Shown: piece by piece, positions 58,703-64,000 of the stretch
Position numbering within the stretch: position 1 is the first letter of the stretch
Layout of the letters: each line of letters starts with the position of its first letter
NCBI RefSeq assembly: GCF_023558375.1
Contig: NZ_CP083761.1
Coordinates: forward strand, 1,291,001 to 1,355,000
DNA: 64,000 nucleotides
Direction of reading: 5' to 3'
Source: Chroococcidiopsis sp. CCMEE 29
GTDB lineage: Bacteria > Cyanobacteriota > Cyanobacteriia > Cyanobacteriales > Chroococcidiopsidaceae
Notes under the pieces: generated by a model
What the model was told of the DNA's origin: nothing
Database searches by the model: none
Seen by the model: only the letters and a program-made list of their open reading frames with translations
Made by a program: the position numbers and the translations under genes

Positions 58703-60673
58703 ATGTCACAAGTTACCATCGAATCCATCCTTCAAGAAAAACGTTTATTTCATCCACCTGCTGAATTCTCCCACAATGCTCAGATTAAAAGCCTAGAAGA
58801 CTACCAGCACCTCTATGACAAAGCCAAAGCCGATCCTCAGCAGTTTTGGGCAGAACTAGCAGAACAGGAATTACATTGGTTCCAGAAATGGGACAAGGTG
58901 CTAGATTGGCAACCGCCCTTTGCCAAGTGGTTTGTGGGAGGCAAACTCAATATTTCCTACAACTGCCTTGATCGCCATTTAACGACCTGGCGCAAGAATA
59001 AAGCTGCTTTGATTTGGGAAGGAGAACCTGGAGACTCGCGCACCCTCACGTATGCCCAACTGCACCGGGAAGTCTGCCAGTTTGCCAATGCCTTGAAACA
59101 GCTAGGTGTACAAAAGGGCGATCGCGTCGGTATTTATATGCCCATGATCCCGGAAGCAGCGATCGCGATGCTTGCCTGTGCCAGAATCGGTGCTACCCAC
59201 AGCGTCGTCTTTGGTGGCTTCAGTGCCGAAGCGTTGCGCGATCGCTTAATCGATGCCCAAGCTAAGTTGGTCGTCACTGCGGATGGAGGTTGGCGCAAGG
59301 ATGCAATCGTGCCTCTCAAGGAGCAGGTAGACAAAGCTCTATCTGATGGTGCTGTGCCGACAGTCAATCATGTTCTGGTAGTGCAGCGTACAGGTCAACA
59401 AGTTTATATGGAACCAGAACGCGATCACTGGTGGCACGAGCTGCAAAAAGGTGTATCAGCCGATTGTCCGGCCGAACCGATGGACAGCGAAGATATGCTA
59501 TTTGTTCTGTACACTTCTGGCAGCACTGGCAAACCGAAAGGCGTTGTACATACAACTGGTGGTTATAACTTGTACACTCACATGACCACCAAATGGATTT
59601 TTGACCTCCAAGATACCGATGTTTACTGGTGTACTGCGGATGTCGGCTGGATTACTGGTCACAGCTACATTGTCTATGGTCCACTTTCCAACGGTGCAAC
59701 GACGCTAATGTACGAAGGAGCACCCCGTCCTTCCAATCCTGGTTGTATGTGGGACATTGTTGAAAAATACGGGGTTACAGTTTTCTACACTGCACCGACA
59801 GCAATTCGGGCTTTTATCAAGATGGGCGAACACCTGCCCAAAGCCAGAAACCTCACTTCCCTAAGATTGCTAGGAACTGTGGGTGAACCAATTAACCCGG
59901 AAGCCTGGATGTGGTATCACCGCGTAATCGGGGGCGAACGCTGTCCAATTGTCGATACCTGGTGGCAGACAGAAACCGGGGGGATTATGATTACGGCGTT
60001 ACCAGGTGCGATCCCCACGAAACCCGGTTCTGCAACTCTTCCTTTCCCTGGAATTTTGGCTGATGTTGTAGATCTAGAAGGTAACCCAGTGGGGGATAAC
60101 GCAGGTGGCTATTTAGTGGTTCGGCATCCCTGGCCTGGGATGATGCGGACAGTTTACGGCGATCCAGATCGCTTCCGCCGCACCTACTGGGAACACATTC
60201 CTCCCAGAGATGGGCAGTATGTCTATTTTGCTGGGGATGGAGCCAGACAGGATCAAGATGGTTACTTCTGGATCATGGGCAGGGTGGATGATGTGATTAA
60301 TGTCTCTGGTCACCGTCTCGGCACAATGGAAGTTGAATCAGCATTAGTTTCCCACCCAGCGGTTGCTGAGGCAGCGGTTGTCAGTAAGCCAGATGAAATC
60401 AAAGGAGAAGATATTGTTGCCTTTGTTACTCTGGAAGGCACTCATAACCCCAGCGAGGAACTGAGCAAAGAACTGAAGCAGCACGTAGTCCAGGAAATTG
60501 GCGCGATCGCTCGTCCCAGTGAAATCCGCTTTACTGATGCCTTACCTAAGACTCGCTCTGGTAAAATTATGCGGCGGTTACTGCGATCGCTGGCAGCAGG
60601 TCAAGAAGTTTCTGGAGATACCTCAACGCTAGAAGACCGTGGCGTGTTGGACAAACTGCGGCAAGGAGCCTGA
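58703..60673 (+). CDS. acs: Acetyl-CoA synthetase
   Basis: 656 residues from ATG 58703 ([19 protein letters not shown]). It activates acetate with ATP and CoA. The adenylate-forming motifs are [50 protein letters not shown] and the acetylatable lysine motif [12 protein letters not shown] at the C-terminus. An ATG at 58682 is an alternative start. Overlapping hairpins follow (60692-60762). Confidence 0.96.
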   Translation: MSQVTIESILQEKRLFHPPAEFSHNAQIKSLEDYQHLYDKAKADPQQFWAELAEQELHWFQKWDKVLDWQPPFAKWFVGGKLNISYNCLDRHLTTWRKNKAALIWEGEPGDSRTLTYAQLHREVCQFANALKQLGVQKGDRVGIYMPMIPEAAIAMLACARIGATHSVVFGGFSAEALRDRLIDAQAKLVVTADGGWRKDAIVPLKEQVDKALSDGAVPTVNHVLVVQRTGQQVYMEPERDHWWHELQKGVSADCPAEPMDSEDMLFVLYTSGSTGKPKGVVHTTGGYNLYTHMTTKWIFDLQDTDVYWCTADVGWITGHSYIVYGPLSNGATTLMYEGAPRPSNPGCMWDIVEKYGVTVFYTAPTAIRAFIKMGEHLPKARNLTSLRLLGTVGEPINPEAWMWYHRVIGGERCPIVDTWWQTETGGIMITALPGAIPTKPGSATLPFPGILADVVDLEGNPVGDNAGGYLVVRHPWPGMMRTVYGDPDRFRRTYWEHIPPRDGQYVYFAGDGARQDQDGYFWIMGRVDDVINVSGHRLGTMEVESALVSHPAVAEAAVVSKPDEIKGEDIVAFVTLEGTHNPSEELSKELKQHVVQEIGAIARPSEIRFTDALPKTRSGKIMRRLLRSLAAGQEVSGDTSTLEDRGVLDKLRQGA

Positions 60674-60691
60674 TTCAGTATTGGAATTTTT

Positions 60692-60764
60692 AACCGCAGA
60701 TGAACGTGGATTAATGCAGATATGTCAGATTCATCTGCATCCATCCGGGCCTATCTGCGGTTTT
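60692..60764 (+). terminator. Nested hairpin terminator after acs
   Basis: Outer stem AACCGCAGA/TCTGCGGTT followed by TTTATT; inner stem ATGCAGAT/ATCTGCAT (60714-60740). It abuts the displaced stop codon of ilvE on the opposite strand (60764-60766). Confidence 0.7.
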
Positions 60765-60803
60765 TATTCTATTGAGATTGCATCTACCCAGTTTCGATAA
60801 TTA

Positions 60804-61758
60804 TAGCAATCACCACATAAGTTAGGACATCATCAAAGGAGCCCTTCTACAGCAGATTTAGCCCGATGCCCAAAGCCTACGACTATGACCTGCGCCGCAA
60901 AGTGCTCGAAGCCATCGAACTGAATGGGATGAAACGTTGCGAAGCCAGTGAATGCTTTGGTATTAGCCGCAATACCATCCATCAATGGCTTCAACTCAAA
61001 GCCGAAACCGGAGATGTTAAACCAAAACCGATAAAGAATCGGGGTCATAGCCATAAGATCACCGATTGGGAAAAATTCCGAGCCTTTGTGGTGGCTAACC
61101 CCGACAAGACTCAAACGCAACTAGCCGAGTTGTGGCAAGACGATCTCAGTGAGCGGACGATGAGCCGGGCACTCCAGCGGCTCGGGTTCACGCGAAAAAA
61201 AAGACTTATGGCTACCGAGAGCGAGATGAGCACAGGCGAGCAGACTTCCGGAAGCAGCTAGCGACACTAGAAGCGGGGCAGATTGTCTATGCCGATGAAG
61301 CAGGGATGGATAGCCGAGATGATTATGCCTATGGCTATAGCCCGCAAGGGGAGCGGCTATATGCCTTGAACTCAGGTTCTAGAAGTGGACGAGTCAACAT
61401 GATGGCGGGGTTGTGTAAAGGGCAGTTGCTGGCTCCGTTCACAATCGAGGGAGCTTGCAATCGAACCGTGTTTGAGATCTGGTTAGAAACCTGCTTGCTC
61501 CCGATCTTGAAGCCAGGGCAGAAGCTGGTGATTGACAATGCTACTTTTCATAAGGGGGGGCGGATTGAGGAGTTGGTGAAGGCAGCTGGTTGCGAGGTTT
61601 GGTACTTGCCGCCGTATTCGCCAGACCTCAATAAGATTGAGCACTGTTGGTCATGGCTCAACAGCCGCATTCGCAAGTGCTTAGACGAATTTGATCCGTT
61701 GCGAGAGGCAATGGAGCATATCCTTAAGATAGCGTCCTAACCTTAGTGGCGACGGCTA
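60804..61758 (+). mobile_element. IS630-type insertion sequence (955 bp), TA target duplication
   Basis: Ends TAGCAATCACCAC... and its imperfect inverse ...GTGGCGACGGCTA form terminal repeats of about 25 bp. TA lies on both sides (60802-60803, 61759-61760), as expected for the IS630/Tc1 group. The insertion point is inside the last exon-like part of ilvE. Confidence 0.85.
60866..61740 (+). CDS. IS630-family transposase, two frames joined by a -1 shift
   Basis: OrfA (60866-61261) has the HTH part: AYDYDLRRKVLEAIELNGMK, CFGISRNTIHQWLQL. OrfB continues in the -1 frame with KTYGYRERDE and the DDE domain: VYADEAGMD, LVIDNATFHK and YSPDLNKIEHCWSWL. The frames meet at a run of eight A (61195-61202), reading CGA AAA AAA AAG, a classic -1 slippery site. 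A programmed frameshift is likely, giving one protein of about 290 residues. Confidence 0.85.
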
Positions 61759-62492
61759 TAGGTTCTCGATTTTCTGTAATTGCTGTAAGTTGTTCTTTGA
61801 TTTTCTCAGTTATTGGCCTGCTTATTGGTAACTGATAATTTTCAATTTTTTTGACTGGAGTGATCTTGGCAGCTGTGCCACATAGAAATACTTCATCAGC
61901 AATTAACAGCTCAGATTTATCTACAGGTCTTTCTAGGACATTAATACCTAAATCTCTTGTAAGTGTAATAATACTATCTCTAGTAATTCCTTCTAAAATA
62001 TCTTGCTCAACTCCAGGAGTAATTACTTGCCCATTTCTTACCAGAAAAATATTCATTCCAGAGGCTTCACAAACTTTGCCCTGAGCATTCATTAAAATTG
62101 CTTCATCAAATCCGGATTCAACAGCTTCAGTTTTAGCTAGAGCAGAAGTTATATAAGCTGCACTGATTTTACCACGCAATGGAAAACTAGAGTCCTCTTG
62201 TCGATACCAAGAACTAATCCGACAGCTGACTCCTGCGGGAGATAAATAATCTTCTAATTCTATCCCATAAACAGAAAAATCTTTCTCAATTTTATGAAGT
62301 CTAGGAGCAATGCCCAAATCTGAGGTGTAAACAAAGGGTCGAATATAAAAAGGCTTTTTTGGTCGATTGATTTTGACAAATTCAACAATAATATGTTTAA
62401 TTTTATCAGCTGGCAAATTATAGTTTAGAAACTTAGCACTGTCACTTAACCTTTGGCAATGACGGTCTAATCTAAATAACAAAGTTTGTTTA

Positions 62493-63433
62493 GAAACTGT
62501 TTGTAAATGTATATGAACAGGAAGCTACTTTAGCCCATAGATGCGCGATATCAAGAGAAGCCCTGTCACCTTACTTCAGGATATGAGCCAGCCATACTAC
62601 GACACAGACCTCACCGATGAGGAATGGGAGCAGATTAAACCTCTGCTGCCCCCAGAAAAGCCCCAGGGCAAGCATCGAGAAGTGGATGTGCAGGAGGTAC
62701 TTAATGCCATTTTCTACCGAGCGGACAATGGGATCAAATGGCGTGCCTTACCGAGCGATTTTCCGGCTTGGCAAACTGTGTATGGGTACTTCCGGTTAGG
62801 GGTGCGTCTAGGGATTTGGGAGCAAATCAACGGAGTACTCGTGCGCCGAGTACGAACTGCTGAGGGACGGGATGCAGACCCTAGCCTGGCAATTATAGAC
62901 ACTCAGTCCGTTAAACTCGGACAAAAAGGGGGGAGGAACAAGGCTTTGATGGGAACAAAAGGGTCAAAGGACGCAAGCGCCATATTGTGACCGATGTTTT
63001 AGGGTTAGTGCTGGGTTGTTATGTCCCCTCTGCCAACACGGCGGATGTCAAAGCAGCCCCTGCGGTCTTGCTATGGGTATTAGAAATGTTCAAGCAAATT
63101 GTCAAAGTGTTGGCTGACCAAGGATATCGAGGGGATTTAGGAGCATTGATTGAGCAGTTTTTTGCTCAGCAACAGCGGCAAGTCCAGTTGGAGTTGAGCC
63201 AACGTCCTAGCGATGCAAAAGGCTTTCAAGTGGAACACAAGCGGTGGATTGTTGAACGCACATGGACATGGTTGGAAAATGCTCGTATTCTTACTCGTGA
63301 CTATGAACGGTTACCGGAGAACCACGAGGGGATGGTTTATGTTGTCATGATCCGGCTCATGCTTCGGCGACTAACAAAGAACTGCCGAACCTGGCAACCT
63401 AAAACTGCTTAATAAGCATTTACAAACAGTTTC
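62493..63433 (+). mobile_element. IS5-type (IS427-like) insertion sequence, 941 bp, TTA target duplication
   Basis: Terminal inverted repeats GAAACTGTTTGTAAATG (left, 62493) and its inverse CATTTACAAACAGTTTC (right, ending 63433) are perfect. TTA flanks both sides (62490-62492, 63434-63436). It is inserted in the N-terminal third of ilvE. Confidence 0.88.
62541..63412 (+). CDS. IS5-family transposase, two frames joined by a -1 shift
   Basis: OrfA (62541-62990) has LTDEEWEQIKPLLPPEKP, IFYRADNGIKWRALPSDFPAWQTVYGYF and IIDTQSVKLGQKGG (first catalytic Asp). In the -1 frame it continues EEQGFDGNKRVKGRKRHIVTDVLGLVLG (in parts), ADQGYRG (second Asp) and VERTWTWLENARIL (Glu). The frames meet at six G (62928-62933). 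This could be a programmed frameshift or a one-base change. The start may be ATG 62583 (MSQPYYDTDL). Confidence 0.85.
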
Positions 63434-63803
63434 TTAGGATCTTGAGGAGCGGGAATACCCCGTAATCCACCAAAAGCTAGAGTTCCATAATGCAAGGCAT
63501 GGGTAGCAATGGAAATTTTCGCCTCATTGAAAGGAATAAATTGGTTTTGAAAATAAGCATTTGATAAAAATTTATACATGCCAAAAATCAAAATAATGAA
63601 TATTATCAGTTGTTCTATAGCACTTCCAAATGATTCATGGACCAAAACATTTTGCCGCTAATTGTTCATTGCCAATAGCCATTAACAGCCGAAGCTAGGA
63701 CCTTCACAACTCACATAGAATTAATTGCTATAGAAGTTTAGTGCTACTAATTCAGAAATATATGCTGGATGAAATTCTTAGTCAATAACAATATCTATAA
63801 CGA

Positions 63804-64000
63804 TCAAGTCAAAATTGTACCACCCATCAACTTTTGATAACGATACTCCAACTCAGCCTGCAATAAAGACCAACGCTGAAGCGTTGAATCTTTGGCTATA
63901 ACCTTTTCAGCTGCCTGCCGCGCTAACTCTAAAACTTCTTGGTCTTCGATTAAACTTGCCAAAGTAAAGTCCGGCAACCCTGATTGACGACTCCCCAATA
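63804..64000 (-). CDS. recG: ATP-dependent DNA helicase RecG, C-terminal end (partial)
   Basis: 65 residues are visible to the stop at 63804: SRQSGLPDFTLASLIEDQEVLELARQ, AAEKVIAKDSTLQRWSLL and YRYQKLMGGTILT. This matches the end of RecG, including the (G/S)RQSG(L/D)P motif of the helicase C-terminus. The frame continues beyond the window. It lies upstream of ilvE on the same strand. Confidence 0.85.
   Translation of the reverse strand, partial: LGSRQSGLPDFTLASLIEDQEVLELARQAAEKVIAKDSTLQRWSLLQAELEYRYQKLMGGTILT

Larger units (their letters stand above)
60764..63579 (-). pseudogene. ilvE: Branched-chain amino acid aminotransferase (ilvE), split into three by two insertion sequences
   Basis: Class IV PLP aminotransferase for Val, Leu and Ile. 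The N-terminal piece (63579-63434, MYKFLSNAYFQNQFIPFNEA, THALHYGTLAFGGLRG to DPK) is cut by the IS5-type element. The middle piece (62492-61759, with LFRLDRHCQRLSDSAKF, RPFVYTSDLGIAP, ISAAYITSALAKTEAVESGFDEAILM, ASGMNIFLVRNG and EGITRDSI) is cut by the IS630-type element after TENREP. The last piece (60803-60764) reads NYRNWVDAISIE and stops. Removing both elements and one copy of each target duplication restores one open frame of about 305 residues. Confidence 0.88.

Overview
The window is a piece of a cyanobacterial chromosome. The direct evidence is an allophycocyanin alpha-B gene (apcD), a plastoquinone-pathway chorismate lyase-like gene, a ycf19/YggT gene, many copies of the HIP1 octamer GCGATCGC, and cyanobacterial versions of the RppA regulator, arginine decarboxylase and the vitamin B12-dependent ribonucleotide reductase. 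The genus is not fixed by the sequence. The many short interspersed repeats, the large hybrid kinases and the intein-bearing NrdJ suggest a large-genome colonial or filamentous cyanobacterium (Chroococcidiopsis/Nostocales-like; inference).

Layout. Positions 1-1295 hold the N-terminal half of nrdJ, read on the minus strand and interrupted at its active-site cysteine by the start of an intein. Positions 1.4-3.6 kb hold small genes: a RodZ-like HTH protein, a SepF-like protein and an FMN-binding oxidase-like protein. Positions 3.7-14.3 kb form a metal, probably copper, resistance region. It contains the two-component pair rppB-rppA, a broken tnpB element, a Cys-rich copper-storage protein, a DUF305 (CopM-like) lipoprotein, a second lipoprotein, and a CusA/CusB-type RND efflux pair. 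Three copies of a TTCAT-N6-TTCAT box lie in the promoter regions of this cluster. Positions 14.4-24.3 kb are a signalling block on the minus strand: a hybrid kinase, CheB, CheR and a 2011-residue soluble kinase with a long array of near-identical HAMP units.

Positions 24.6-60.7 kb are mainly housekeeping genes: a MAPEG protein, a Gfo/Idh oxidoreductase, queC, a CorC-type transporter, pyrE, groES-groEL with a perfect CIRCE operator, a LuxR-type response regulator, the sulfate uptake operon sbpA-cysT-cysW plus a NIL-domain gene, asnS, an anti-sigma-type ATPase, rlmD, apcD, purL, purF, a chorismate lyase-like gene, accC, ycf19, scpA, a sugar nucleotidyltransferase, speA, ndk, terC, a Uma2 gene and acs. 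Two tRNA genes are present: a CAU-anticodon tRNA resembling plastid trnI-CAU, and tRNA-Leu(GAG).

Positions 60.8-63.6 kb hold a branched-chain aminotransferase gene (ilvE) cut into three pieces by two different insertion sequences, an IS630-type and an IS5-type. Both have clear target duplications, and both transposases are split by frameshift sites. The window closes with the C-terminus of recG.

The most unusual layer is the repeat content. A palindromic repeat of about 64 bp occurs four times, and two of those copies are read through in frame inside purL and the RND pump gene. A 9-bp-based G-rich repeat encodes Gly-Glu-Gln runs in two proteins and a Gly-Ala-rich tail in a third. Heptamer repeats of the CCCCTAA type sit at or near gene ends. 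Stray IS200/IS605-type right ends occur without a transposase.
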